A stretch of DNA of 64,000 bases, from contig JAGDZU010000001.1 in assembly GCA_049115575.1 (NCBI GenBank), positions 992,001 to 1,056,000 of the forward strand, read 5' to 3'. Numbering within the stretch: position 1 is the stretch's first letter; each line of letters begins with the position of its first letter. The stretch comes from JAHEKB01 sp049115575 (lineage in GTDB: Bacteria; Bacteroidota; Bacteroidia; NS11-12g; UBA9320). The translations under genes were made by a program, and so were the position numbers. Below, piece after piece: positions 16,552 through 25,093 of the stretch. The notes beneath the pieces were generated by a model. It was not told the DNA's origin. It ran no database searches and saw only the letters and a program-made list of their open reading frames with translations.

Positions 16552-16995
16552 ATGAAAGTAATTTTAAAAGATTATGTAAAAGGTTTAGGAGAGAAGAATG
16601 ATATCGTAATGGTTAAAAATGGTTACGGTAGAAACTTCTTGATTCCAAAAGGCTTGGCAACTATTGCTACGGATTCAGCTGTAAAAATGGCGGAAGAAAA
16701 TATTCGCCAGGCTGCTCATAAGCAAGAGAAGATTAAATCAGAAGCAAGTGCAATGGCCGAAAAGATTAACGGTCTTAAGCTGAGCATTTCAACTAAAGCT
16801 GGTTCAAACGGAAAGATCTTCGGATCTGTTACAACCATACAAATTGCTCAAGCATTGGCTGAAAGAGGATTTGAAGTTGACAGAAGAAAAATCAATACTT
16901 CTTCAGACATTAAGATGCTTGGAGAATATAAAGCTACACTTGATCTTCATAAAGAAGTAAGTGCAGAAATAGAAATTGAAGTTGTGCAAGAGTAA
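16552..16995 (+). CDS. rplI: 50S ribosomal protein L9
   Basis: A 147-residue L9. The N-terminal rRNA-binding domain has MKVILKDYVKGLGEKNDIVMVKNGYGRNFLIPKG, a long charged connecting helix follows (about 45-75), and the C-terminal domain has GSNGKIFGSVTTIQIAQAL. It is the last gene of the S6-S18-L9 operon, closed by a strong terminator 20 bases after the stop. Confidence 0.97.
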   Translation: MKVILKDYVKGLGEKNDIVMVKNGYGRNFLIPKGLATIATDSAVKMAEENIRQAAHKQEKIKSEASAMAEKINGLKLSISTKAGSNGKIFGSVTTIQIAQALAERGFEVDRRKINTSSDIKMLGEYKATLDLHKEVSAEIEIEVVQE

Positions 16996-17014
16996 GAAGC
17001 ACAATCACCGAATG

Positions 17015-17048
17015 AAAACCCGTTTGTCTCTGATGAACGGGTTTTTTT
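17015..17048 (+). terminator. Rho-independent terminator of rpsF-rpsR-rplI
   Basis: AAAACCCGTT pairs with AACGGGTTTT around an 11-base loop and ends in a seven-T run. Confidence 0.9.
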
Positions 17049-17127
17049 ATGGTTGTTAATTATTAATGATTAGTGATTAATTGTTAATGGGAAACTGAGT
17101 GACAATTCCTAGTCCGAAAGGTAAACT

Positions 17128-17156
17128 GGTTCTTGTGATTTTGGTTCTTGTGATTT
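17128..17156. repeat. 15-base tandem duplication in intergenic DNA
   Basis: GGTTCTTGTGATTTT is immediately repeated as GGTTCTTGTGATTT, just before the 3' end of the permease gene. It looks like a slippage duplication. No function is evident. Confidence 0.8.
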
Positions 17157-17164
17157 AAAAAAAC

Positions 17165-18394
17165 CTATTCATAGCGCAAAGCGATTATAGGATCAACTTT
17201 AGATGCTTTGTAAGCCGGCCAGATTCCTGCAACTAATCCTACAACCGTGCATACCACCACAGCTAGTATCATCCAATTCCAAGGAACTATAAAACTTCCT
17301 CCAATATAATTGGATGTAAGATTACCTATAATCAATCCCAAAATTATTCCGCCTAGACCACCAAGCTGACAAATGGTAATTGCTTCAATAATGAATTGAT
17401 TCATGATCAACTTTCGCTTGGCCCCTATAGATTTTCGAATTCCGATTTCCTTGGTACGCTCAGTTACAGAAACTAACATAATATTCATTAAAGCCACCGC
17501 CGCTCCTATCAGAGTAATGGTTGCTATAAGAACTGCCGCCATAATGATTAGGCTCAGGTTTTCCATAAGAGATTGAGACAAGCTATCACTTTTAACAATG
17601 GTAAAGTTGTCTTCTTCCTTTATCCGCAGTTTTCGAATGTTCCTGAACATAGCCTTGCTATAATCTACTGCAGGTTCCAATTCCATTACATCATCTACCG
17701 CCACACCTATATTATAGCTTTTATTCGAAGAGGGAAAATGGTGACGAGCCACTGTAATCGGGCAAATAATCACTCTATCACCACCAAAGTCAAAAGCACT
17801 TCCTTTGGATTCTAATACACCTACAATTCTCAAACTGGACCCTCCTATCTTTATAGTTCTATCTATAGGATTCTCGTTTGTGAACAACTGCGACCTGATT
17901 TCCTCCCCTATTAAGACTACGTTGTTTCTGAGTTTAACATCTGCTTCCGTTAAATTTCTACCGTCGCTTAAATCATAACCAGAAACTCTAAGGTAATTCT
18001 CATCTCCTCCTACCAATACAGAATTCGGATTGGTTTTCTCGCTTTTGTATTTAGCAATGGCATTCCATGAATTATTTGAAAAGTGTGAAATAGTTCCATT
18101 ATACTCAAAACGTTCTTTGAATTCCTGCGCTTCTTTAAATGAGATGGGCTCATATCTAACCCGCTTAGTATTCCTTCCTAAACTAAATCCGGTGGATCTG
18201 TTTTGAATGTTAAATGAATTGGCCCCCATGAAGCTAAAGTTCTTTACCAAAGAGCTTTCTACCCCATCAATAGCTGTGAGAATACCTACCAAAGACATTA
18301 TGCCAATAGAAATGATGAGACAGGTTATAACCGTTCTAGTAAGATTTGCCTTTATAGCTCTTAACGAAAGCAATATGCTCTGCCACCAATTCAC
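17165..18394 (-). CDS. MacB-like ABC transporter permease
   Basis: A 409-residue inner-membrane permease of the MacB/FtsX type. It has a transmembrane helix near residues 21-42 (TRTVITCLIISIGIMSLVGIL), a MacB-like periplasmic domain (about 45-270, with VLVGGDENYLRVSGYDLSDGR and NVVLIGEEI), and three C-terminal helices with the coupling segment ERTKEIGIRKSIGAKRKLIMNQFIIEA. MacB-type systems use mechanotransmission to move substrates out of the periplasm. No ATPase or adaptor gene is adjacent, so the partner is unknown. It is a monocistronic-looking gene between the L9 terminator and the divergent gene at 18512. Confidence 0.85.
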   Translation of the reverse strand: MNWWQSILLSLRAIKANLTRTVITCLIISIGIMSLVGILTAIDGVESSLVKNFSFMGANSFNIQNRSTGFSLGRNTKRVRYEPISFKEAQEFKERFEYNGTISHFSNNSWNAIAKYKSEKTNPNSVLVGGDENYLRVSGYDLSDGRNLTEADVKLRNNVVLIGEEIRSQLFTNENPIDRTIKIGGSSLRIVGVLESKGSAFDFGGDRVIICPITVARHHFPSSNKSYNIGVAVDDVMELEPAVDYSKAMFRNIRKLRIKEEDNFTIVKSDSLSQSLMENLSLIIMAAVLIATITLIGAAVALMNIMLVSVTERTKEIGIRKSIGAKRKLIMNQFIIEAITICQLGGLGGIILGLIIGNLTSNYIGGSFIVPWNWMILAVVVCTVVGLVAGIWPAYKASKVDPIIALRYE

Positions 18395-18511
18395 TAGTGC
18401 AATATCACTTAATTAAATAGGAGCTACCTCAGCTCTCTATCAACATAATTAAAAATTCGACCTTTTTAATGCGGAAGGAAATATGTGATTTCCTAAATTC
18501 GTTTGTTCAAT

Positions 18512-19054
18512 ATGCTACTAGAAATCGACTTTCTACAGATTGGGTTGAATTTGATAATGTTCATCATCCCAGCTTTAATTGTTTATGGTGTAAGTTATTC
18601 ATTAATAAGCAAATTTCTGGATGACAATAAACATGCTCGTTTATTAGAAATTAAAAAAGAACATGCTGAACAGCTAACTCCAATTAAACTTCAAGCTTAT
18701 GAAAGGCTCACCATTTTCCTTGACAGGATTAGTCCTGACAATTTGGTGTTAAGACATTCCAAATCAAGCCAGAGCGCAAGCAATCTAAGAGCTCTACTTG
18801 TTCAAAATGTGACTGAAGAATTTAATCATAATGTTTCGCAACAAATTTTTGTTTCAGACCAAGCTTGGAATCTGATAAAAGCAGTTAAAGAACAAATTTT
18901 AGCCATAATAGAAAAGTGCTATGCAGAGTGTAAGGAGGATTCCTCAGGACCGGAACTCGGAAAGAAAATTCTACAGTATCTTATAGAACAAAAAGATGTG
19001 CCTACACAAAGAGCAATAGAGTTCATTAAGAAGGAAATTCAGATAGTTCTTTGA
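18512..19054 (+). CDS. Membrane-anchored conserved protein of unknown function
   Basis: 180 residues. One N-terminal transmembrane helix (about 8-30, IGLNLIMFIIPALIVYGVSYSL) is followed by a mostly helical cytoplasmic part with EIKKEHAEQLTPIKLQAYERLTIFLDRI and a C-terminal KDVPTQRAIEFIKKEIQIVL. I recall similar uncharacterised proteins in Bacteroidota near dnaA but cannot give a secure family name. The ATG at 18512 is preferred to the in-frame TTG three codons earlier. It is alone between the divergent permease and dnaA. No function is proposed. Confidence 0.7.
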   Translation: MLLEIDFLQIGLNLIMFIIPALIVYGVSYSLISKFLDDNKHARLLEIKKEHAEQLTPIKLQAYERLTIFLDRISPDNLVLRHSKSSQSASNLRALLVQNVTEEFNHNVSQQIFVSDQAWNLIKAVKEQILAIIEKCYAECKEDSSGPELGKKILQYLIEQKDVPTQRAIEFIKKEIQIVL

Positions 19055-19372
19055 GAAAATAAACACTCAATTTTATTAGGTTTTCTAACTTCATGAACAG
19101 TTTATCAACTATTAAAAAAGCTGTTTAGACAGATGATTTTTTTTGTTCAAAACCCTGTGGATAAGCGAAACCGCCGCTTTAGCTTGATTACTAGGGCTAT
19201 AAGCGTAATGCCGCATCAATAAAGGGATTAGAGATGCTAAAAAAACTACAAAATCAAGCCGAAATAAATTTTTTTTAAAACTTTTTTTACCCCAACTTAG
19301 CGCCAGGTTATCTGACAAATGATCTACCTTATTACTTTTAATTACTTAACAATTTAAAAACCAAAAACTTAT
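19055..19372. other. 318-base region upstream of dnaA
   Basis: AT-rich region with poly-A and poly-T runs (19137-19143, 19261-19287), one perfect DnaA box (19156-19164) and looser TTATC motifs (for example TTATCAACT near 19099). It is a candidate site of DnaA autoregulation. I see too few boxes to call an origin. A 68-codon minus-strand ORF inside it is judged non-coding. Confidence 0.5.
19156..19164 (-). promoter_or_regulatory. DnaA box (perfect 9-mer) upstream of dnaA
   Basis: TTATCCACA on the minus strand, 209 bases before the dnaA start codon. Identical to the strong DnaA-box consensus and suited to autoregulation of dnaA. Confidence 0.55.
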
Positions 19373-20809
19373 ATGAGTGAACAACACGAAACTGTTTGGG
19401 CGAGTTGTCTGAAGATCATCAAGGACAATGTAAACCCACAGAGTTTTAAGACGTGGTTTGCCCCAATCAAACCGTTAAAAATTGAAGACAAGGTTTTGAC
19501 TATTCAAGTTCCCAGCCAGTTTTTTTATGAATGGCTTGAAGAACATTATGTAGGGCTTCTTAAGAAAACATTAGAGAAAGAATTAGGCGCTGGATCTAAA
19601 TTAGAATACAATGTAATAGTAGAAAATAGTGGAGGCACAAATGCTAGACCGTATACGGTGAGCATGCCAACACGAAATGTCACTCATAACAATAAGAACG
19701 AGATGGGAATGCCCATCAACTTATCAAACAACATCCACAATCCTTTTATAATTCCGGGATTAAAGAAGTTGAATATAGACTCACAATTAAACGCCTCATA
19801 CACTTTTGATAATTTTATAGAAGGCGAATGCAATAGACTTGCTCGTTCTGCGGGTTATGCCGTTGCGAATAAACCAGGAGGCACTGCTTTCAACCCATTA
19901 ATGATATTTGGCGGAGTTGGACTTGGTAAAACACATTTAGTTCATGCCATTGGAAATAGAATTAAGGAAATTTCAAGTAATAAGTCAGTACTATACGTTT
20001 CTTCTGAAAGATTTATAAATCAGTATGTAGATAGCGCCAAGAATGGTAACTACAACGATTTCCTTCACTTCTATCAGATGATAGATGTATTAATAGTAGA
20101 TGACGTTCAGTTTTTTGCTAAGAAAGAAAAGACACAAGAAGTATTCTTTCAAATTTTCAACTTCCTGCATCAAAACCAAAAGCAACTTATTCTCACTTGC
20201 GACAGACCTCCAAAAGATCTAAAAGACGTAGACGAGCGCTTGCTTTCTCGTTTTAAATGGGGATTGTCGGCAGACTTGCAGAATCCAGACTTTGATACTC
20301 GAGTAAATATTCTTGAACAAAAAATGTATCAAGATGGCATCAAATTCGAACCTGAAGTAATAGAATATGTGGCCAATAAAATCGATTCTAACATTCGAGA
20401 GTTGGAAGGTGCTTTAATCTCACTCATAGCTCAAGCTTCTCTTAATAGAAAAGAGATTGATCTAGATATGGCCAAGAAAATGATGAAGAATTTTGTCAAG
20501 AATTCTTCTCGCGAAATCTCTATAGAATTCATTCAGAAATTAGTTTCTGACTACTTTGGAGTTAGTGTTGATTTAATGAAGTCAAAAACCCGTAAGAGAG
20601 AAATAGTTCAAGCAAGACAAATTTCTATGTACTTCGCTAAACAATTAACTCAAGCTTCTCTTAAAAATATCGGAATGTATTTTGGGGGTAGAGACCACTC
20701 AACCGTTATTCACGCTTGTCAAACAGTGAATGATTTGATTGATACAGATAAGAAATTTAAATCAGATGTTGAAGAGTTGTCAAAACGCATTAAAATCAAC
20801 ACCTATTAA
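19373..20809 (+). CDS. dnaA: Chromosomal replication initiator DnaA
   Basis: A 478-residue initiator. Domain I (about 1-85) has SFKTWFAPIKPLKIED, and a short linker follows. The AAA+ domain III has YTFDNFIEGECNRLARSAG, Walker A GGVGLGKTHLVHAIGN, Walker B VLIVDDVQFFAKK, and sensor/arginine-finger residues in DERLLSRFKWGL. The DNA-binding domain IV has ARQISMYFAKQLT and the signature GRDHSTVIHACQTV. It is a single-gene unit with a terminator 65 bases downstream and a DnaA box upstream. dnaN is not adjacent, as is common in Bacteroidota. Confidence 0.98.
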   Translation: MSEQHETVWASCLKIIKDNVNPQSFKTWFAPIKPLKIEDKVLTIQVPSQFFYEWLEEHYVGLLKKTLEKELGAGSKLEYNVIVENSGGTNARPYTVSMPTRNVTHNNKNEMGMPINLSNNIHNPFIIPGLKKLNIDSQLNASYTFDNFIEGECNRLARSAGYAVANKPGGTAFNPLMIFGGVGLGKTHLVHAIGNRIKEISSNKSVLYVSSERFINQYVDSAKNGNYNDFLHFYQMIDVLIVDDVQFFAKKEKTQEVFFQIFNFLHQNQKQLILTCDRPPKDLKDVDERLLSRFKWGLSADLQNPDFDTRVNILEQKMYQDGIKFEPEVIEYVANKIDSNIRELEGALISLIAQASLNRKEIDLDMAKKMMKNFVKNSSREISIEFIQKLVSDYFGVSVDLMKSKTRKREIVQARQISMYFAKQLTQASLKNIGMYFGGRDHSTVIHACQTVNDLIDTDKKFKSDVEELSKRIKINTY

Positions 20810-20875
20810 ACTTGGTGTTTTGTCATAATAATGTAAATTTGGCTAATCTTTTTTAATCTTAATTTTCATAGGGGC

Positions 20876-20908
20876 ACCCCGAATCTCTTTTGAGTTCGGG
20901 GTTTTTTT
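20876..20908 (+). terminator. Rho-independent terminator of dnaA
   Basis: ACCCCGAA pairs with TTCGGGGT around an 11-base interior that can extend the stem with CTC/GAG, ending in a seven-T run. Confidence 0.9.
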
Positions 20909-20933
20909 ATGCCTAAAGCTCTGATTACAAGCA

Positions 20934-20968
20934 TAAAAAAACTCGACTTAGGTGACAAGTCGAGTTTC
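20934..20968 (-). terminator. Rho-independent terminator of the act operon
   Basis: On the minus strand AAACTCGACTT pairs with AAGTCGAGTTT around an 8-base loop and runs into seven Ts. It lies about 20 bases after the actF stop and closes the operon. Confidence 0.9.
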
Positions 20969-20987
20969 TTATAAGATCTTTTCTTAC

Positions 20988-22349
20988 TTATGGTCCAACG
21001 TCGTGATTTGCTGATTCTAAGAAGTAAGGATGATTGGTAGTATACAGATTCGCTTTTGAAAGAGAATACAACACTACATAGATAAATACTCCGGCAAACG
21101 CCATTGTAGTACCTATTTCTAATAGTCCTATTCCTCCATTCTTTCCAACTGTTCCTGGCATAACCATCAGATACATATCTATCCAGTGACCTACCAGTAT
21201 AATTGAACCTGCTACCGTCAGTACCAATGGACTTCTTTTTGCGTTACGCATCATTAGAATAAGGAATGGCAATACAAAACACATGATGATATTCACATAG
21301 AAGAGAGTGGTATAGCCGTCTTGAAATCTTGCATTGAAGTAAACTACTTCTTCAGGAATATTCGCGTACCAAATAAGCAACCATTGACCTAAGAATATGT
21401 ACCCCCAGAATATGGAGAATGCAAACATGAATTTCCCTAAATCGTGAACGACTTCATCGGAAACCATTTCCATATATCCTTTAGACTTCAGATATAATAA
21501 GAACATCATCATAACGGTAAGACCAGTTACAAATGATACTGCGAAATTATAGACTGAGAACATGGTAGAATACCAATGAGCATCAATACTCATGATGATT
21601 AGCCATGCAATAGCTGAGAATGTAAATGCGAATATGAATATAAAAGCTGCTGACCAACGAGTTGAATTTCTAAAGAAACTCAATCCACCTTGTGCATCTT
21701 CTTTTATACTGTTACTTCTGAACTTCCAACGGAAGAAATACCATACTACCAATACAATTGGGAATACAATAAACAATATGTTGCTGTTTAAGAACCAAGA
21801 CTTGCTTTCTAAAATTCTGTCATATCCGGCATCTGCTGAAGTATATCCGTGACTAAAGTATTCTAGCCAATGATAGAGCTGATCTTTTGCCATATAAACC
21901 ACAGCAACCAATGCAACTATCCCTATGCCTACATAAGCCGTAATGGCCTCTGAAATACGTTTGATCATGGTAGCCCATCCCGCATTTGCGACATAGTTCA
22001 CTGCTATAAAAAACAAGGCTCCTACTGCAAACAATAAGAAATAGTAACTATTCATCAGGAGATTTGCCCATAGGCGACTTGTCCAGCTTTTCTCATGTCC
22101 ATGAGATGCGGCAGCCTCTTCTCCATGAGATGCTTCTTCTCCGTGAGCTTGTTCTGCCTCATGCGCGGTTGCGTCATCATGTGAAACAGCTTCTGTATCA
22201 TGAGCTCCTCCCCAGTTTTCTTTAACCTGCATGGATCCAAAACCAGCCAATGCAATTCCCAATACAATAAGGATGATGGCTATGAGTTTTGATTTGCCAT
22301 TGAAGGTGTATTTCTCTTGAGCTACTTCTGTAATTAAGTGGTGTCCCAT
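20988..22349 (-). CDS. actF: Alternative complex III subunit ActF (quinone-binding subunit 2)
   Basis: A 453-residue polytopic inner-membrane protein of quinol:cytochrome c oxidoreductase, homologous to ActC/NrfD. About ten helices are visible, including IAIILIVLGIALAGFGSM near the start and FWGYIFLGQWLLIWYANIPEEVVYF in the second half. Between the first two helices (about residues 45-90) is a His/Glu/Ala-rich loop with seven histidines (VSHDDATAHEAEQAHGEE and following). It is the last gene of the operon, 32 bases after actE, with a terminator downstream. No oxidase genes follow. Confidence 0.93.
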   Translation of the reverse strand: MGHHLITEVAQEKYTFNGKSKLIAIILIVLGIALAGFGSMQVKENWGGAHDTEAVSHDDATAHEAEQAHGEEASHGEEAAASHGHEKSWTSRLWANLLMNSYYFLLFAVGALFFIAVNYVANAGWATMIKRISEAITAYVGIGIVALVAVVYMAKDQLYHWLEYFSHGYTSADAGYDRILESKSWFLNSNILFIVFPIVLVVWYFFRWKFRSNSIKEDAQGGLSFFRNSTRWSAAFIFIFAFTFSAIAWLIIMSIDAHWYSTMFSVYNFAVSFVTGLTVMMMFLLYLKSKGYMEMVSDEVVHDLGKFMFAFSIFWGYIFLGQWLLIWYANIPEEVVYFNARFQDGYTTLFYVNIIMCFVLPFLILMMRNAKRSPLVLTVAGSIILVGHWIDMYLMVMPGTVGKNGGIGLLEIGTTMAFAGVFIYVVLYSLSKANLYTTNHPYFLESANHDVGP

Positions 22350-22381
22350 TTGTATATTCTTTATTCGTTAACCTTCAATTA

Positions 22382-23161
22382 TTAATGTGTTTCTGCTTCA
22401 TCATGGTGGGTGTGAACATCATAATCTTCTCCTTCATGCGTATGCCCGTCTGTGCTGTGAACTTCATGAGAATGACCGTCATAATCTTCTCCTTCATGTG
22501 TATGTCCATCTGCACTATGTGCATCAGCTTGCTCTATTAATTCCAATACCTCATCTTCAGGATCAGCTTGAATTTCAAACGCCTCTCCTAGACTCATAGA
22601 TTTAATATGGTAAATCACTTTCCAACGTTCGTCTGGTGAAAGGATAGCGGCATGTGAGCCCATTATACCTTTACCATAGGTAATGGTGTGATACATTTTA
22701 CCCATTGGGATATTCTTTATATAGTCCGCTTGTACGTTAGGCCAAGATGGACCAGGCATTTTTCCTGATTCAAAGATGGGTCCATCGTTTCCACCCTTCT
22801 TACCATGACAATGCCAGCATGCATAATCATACAATCTTTTTCCTTCAGCAACATTTGATTCTGTTATAGGAAGATCAGATGTAAAAGATGCTGAAGCTTC
22901 ATATCCATCACCTGTATTAGGGTGAGGGTAAACAAAGTTCAATTGACCTCTTGCTATAGTTCCGTTAACCGGTAGTCTCATGGTCATACCATTCGGATTT
23001 GGTTCGAAAAGTTTTTCCTGAGAATATGGCTCATACGCTTGCGACACATACATCTGTGGAGCGTACTCTATACCTGGATCATCTCCTGAACTTACACAGG
23101 AAGAAAAAGCAGATACAAGCGCAACTAGTATTATGGTATGGCTTAATTTATTCATTGTCAT
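22382..23161 (-). CDS. actE: Alternative complex III subunit ActE (monohaem cytochrome c lipoprotein)
   Basis: A 259-residue cytochrome c subunit of ACIII. The lipoprotein signal ends at SSC (near residue 22), and the haem c site is CWHCHGKKGGNDGP with a likely axial Met in MGKMYHTITYGKGIMGSH. The C-terminal 45 residues are an unusual tail with 12 histidines arranged as two 20-residue repeats (GHTHEGEDYD...). The start overlaps actD by 14 bases, and an ATG two codons later (23155) is equally possible. The haem protein should pass electrons from the Fe-S/haem chain to cytochrome c or directly to an oxidase. Confidence 0.92.
   Translation of the reverse strand: MTMNKLSHTIILVALVSAFSSCVSSGDDPGIEYAPQMYVSQAYEPYSQEKLFEPNPNGMTMRLPVNGTIARGQLNFVYPHPNTGDGYEASASFTSDLPITESNVAEGKRLYDYACWHCHGKKGGNDGPIFESGKMPGPSWPNVQADYIKNIPMGKMYHTITYGKGIMGSHAAILSPDERWKVIYHIKSMSLGEAFEIQADPEDEVLELIEQADAHSADGHTHEGEDYDGHSHEVHSTDGHTHEGEDYDVHTHHDEAETH
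22419..22519 (-). repeat. 60-base direct repeat encoding the His-rich tail of ActE
   Basis: A 41-base segment starting TCATAATCTTCTCCTTCATG (+ strand) at 22419 recurs exactly 60 bases later at 22479 with a few third-position changes. The two copies encode consecutive GHTHEGEDYD units. Confidence 0.85.
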
Positions 23162-23735
23162 TGCTCATATGTGATGGGGTGATTGCTTCTGCGCCTTCTC
23201 TAACATCAACGGCTCCTTCAGATTGTATCATAGAAATGATTTCACTGCTATCAAGCGGTTGTTCAACGCTATTGTCTATGGCCAATACCAGTCTGTCGTC
23301 TGTTTGACGGATATCAAGTATATCTTCTTTAATCCCGTGAATCATACGACTACGAGCAAAGAACATTCCTACCATGCCAAAGGCTGTGAATAGGATAGTC
23401 AACTCAAAAATGACTGGAATGAAACTGGTAAAAACATTAATACTCATTGGCTTACCACCAATAATCATAGGCCAATCCTGAACGTTCATGTAGTATGCTA
23501 GGGTAAATCCTGATAGACCTCCCAAGGCTCCCATAATGAATGCTCCTACTGTTAGATTAGTTCTTTTGTACCCTAATTCCTTGTCTAAATGGTGAACTGG
23601 GAATGGGGTATAACAGTCAAAAATATTGACACCTTTTTTTCTAAGTGCTTTTACCGCATTTAACAGCTTATCGGAATCCTCAAAAATTCCTACCGTAAAC
23701 TGTTTATTGTCTAGTAGTATTTCTTTATCGACCAT
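23148..23735 (-). CDS. actD: Alternative complex III subunit ActD (DUF3341)
   Basis: A 195-residue DUF3341 protein. It has an N-terminal cytoplasmic domain (FEDSDKLLNAVKALRKKGVNIFDCYTPFPVHHLD) and two transmembrane helices (about 60-82 and 98-120) around MNVQDWPMIIGGKP. ActD is a membrane subunit of ACIII with no cofactor known. Its start follows the actC stop by 1 base, and its end overlaps actE by 14 bases. Confidence 0.93.
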   Translation of the reverse strand: MVDKEILLDNKQFTVGIFEDSDKLLNAVKALRKKGVNIFDCYTPFPVHHLDKELGYKRTNLTVGAFIMGALGGLSGFTLAYYMNVQDWPMIIGGKPMSINVFTSFIPVIFELTILFTAFGMVGMFFARSRMIHGIKEDILDIRQTDDRLVLAIDNSVEQPLDSSEIISMIQSEGAVDVREGAEAITPSHMSNDNE

Positions 23736-23736
23736 A

Positions 23737-25083
23737 TTACTCTTTGTCTTTAATTATCGATTTAACTTCAGCCATGTTAATCACTGGCAAGAATTTAGCG
23801 AAGAGGAAGAAACATGTGAAGAACAGACCAAGTGTTCCAACAAAAATTCCCACTTCAACCCAAGTTGGTTTGTACATCACCCATGAACTTGGCAAGAAGT
23901 CTCTGTGGAGTGAGGTCACAATAATCACAAATCGCTCAAACCACATTCCAATATTCACAATAATGGAAATGATGAATAAGAACCATGGTGTAGTTCTAGC
24001 CCATTTAGACCAGAACACCTGAGGTGCAATCAAGTTACAAGTCATCATAGTCCAATATGCCCAAGCATATGGTCCAAACATCCTATTCTTAAAAGCGTAT
24101 TGTTCATATTCATAACCAGAGTAAGCAGCAATCACAAACTCTGTGATATAAGCTAGACCAACTATAGATCCTGTTAATAGAACTACTTTAGCCATAGCCT
24201 CTAAATGTTCAGAGGTAATATAGTCTTGATAGTTCATCACATAACGCGCAATCAATAAAAGCGTAAGTACCATTCCAAACCCAGAGAAAATCGCCCCAGC
24301 CACAAAATAGGGAGGGAAAATAGTGGTGTGCCATCCCGGAATAACCGAAGTAGCAAAGTCCATGGATACTATAGTATGTACCGAAAGTACCAGCGGGGTA
24401 GAAATACCTGCTAATATCAATGCCACAACTTCATATCTAGCCCAAGATTTAGCTGAACCATTCCATCCCATGGCAAAAAAGCCATACCAAAATTTTCTAG
24501 CCTTACTCTTAGCTCTATCTCTTACTGAAGCGATATCTGGAATAAGACCTAGATACCAAAACACAAGAGATACAGAGAAATATGTTGAGATCGCAAATAC
24601 GTCCCATAAAAGTGGTGAGTTAAAGTTTACCCAAAGTGATCCAAAAGCGTTAGGCAATGGCAAAGGCCAGTATCCTAACCATACACGACCCATGTGGAAC
24701 ATAGGAAATATGGCAGCACACATCACGGCGAATATGGTCATAGCCTCCGCCGATCTGTTAATGGACATTCTCCATTTTTGTCTAAATAATAAAAGGATGG
24801 CCGAGATTAATGTTCCCGCGTGACCAATACCAACCCAGAATACGAAGTTGGTAATGTCCCATCCCCACATCACAGTTTTGTTTACTCCCCAAGTTCCAAT
24901 CCCTTCCCATGTAGTCCATGTTAAGGTTGCAGCAAGGATCAATAGGCAAATAAATGCCACGGTAAACCCTAGCCACCATTGTGCAGTTGGTTTGTTCTCG
25001 ATGGGTCTACATATGTCTGCCGTGACATCTTTGTAGGTCTTTCCACCGGTAATTAAAGGTTGTCTAATTTCTGCTTGATACAT
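23737..25083 (-). CDS. actC: Alternative complex III subunit ActC (NrfD-like quinone-binding subunit)
   Basis: A 448-residue NrfD/PsrC-family membrane protein that carries the quinol oxidation site of ACIII. About ten helices are visible, with recognisable stretches WWLGFTVAFICLLILAATLTW, WVGIGHAGTLISAILLLFRQKWRM, HMGRVWLGYWPLPLPN and a second-half repeat around WHTTIFPPYFVAGAIFSGFGMV. It is 10 bases after actB and 1 base before actD. Confidence 0.95.
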   Translation of the reverse strand: MYQAEIRQPLITGGKTYKDVTADICRPIENKPTAQWWLGFTVAFICLLILAATLTWTTWEGIGTWGVNKTVMWGWDITNFVFWVGIGHAGTLISAILLLFRQKWRMSINRSAEAMTIFAVMCAAIFPMFHMGRVWLGYWPLPLPNAFGSLWVNFNSPLLWDVFAISTYFSVSLVFWYLGLIPDIASVRDRAKSKARKFWYGFFAMGWNGSAKSWARYEVVALILAGISTPLVLSVHTIVSMDFATSVIPGWHTTIFPPYFVAGAIFSGFGMVLTLLLIARYVMNYQDYITSEHLEAMAKVVLLTGSIVGLAYITEFVIAAYSGYEYEQYAFKNRMFGPYAWAYWTMMTCNLIAPQVFWSKWARTTPWFLFIISIIVNIGMWFERFVIIVTSLHRDFLPSSWVMYKPTWVEVGIFVGTLGLFFTCFFLFAKFLPVINMAEVKSIIKDKE

Positions 25084-25093
25084 TTATCTATTC

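Noticed and set aside
19112..19318. 68-codon minus-strand ORF upstream of dnaA
   Set aside because: It covers poly-A/T runs and a DnaA box, has no recognisable protein pattern and fits better as regulatory DNA.
15507..19372. Replication origin around dnaA
   Set aside because: Only one perfect DnaA box per spacer and no box cluster. Bacteroidota origins are often not next to dnaA. Left as an open question, not a feature.
24323..24823. 166-codon plus-strand ORF opposite actC
   Set aside because: It is the complement of a conserved membrane-protein gene and has no independent support.
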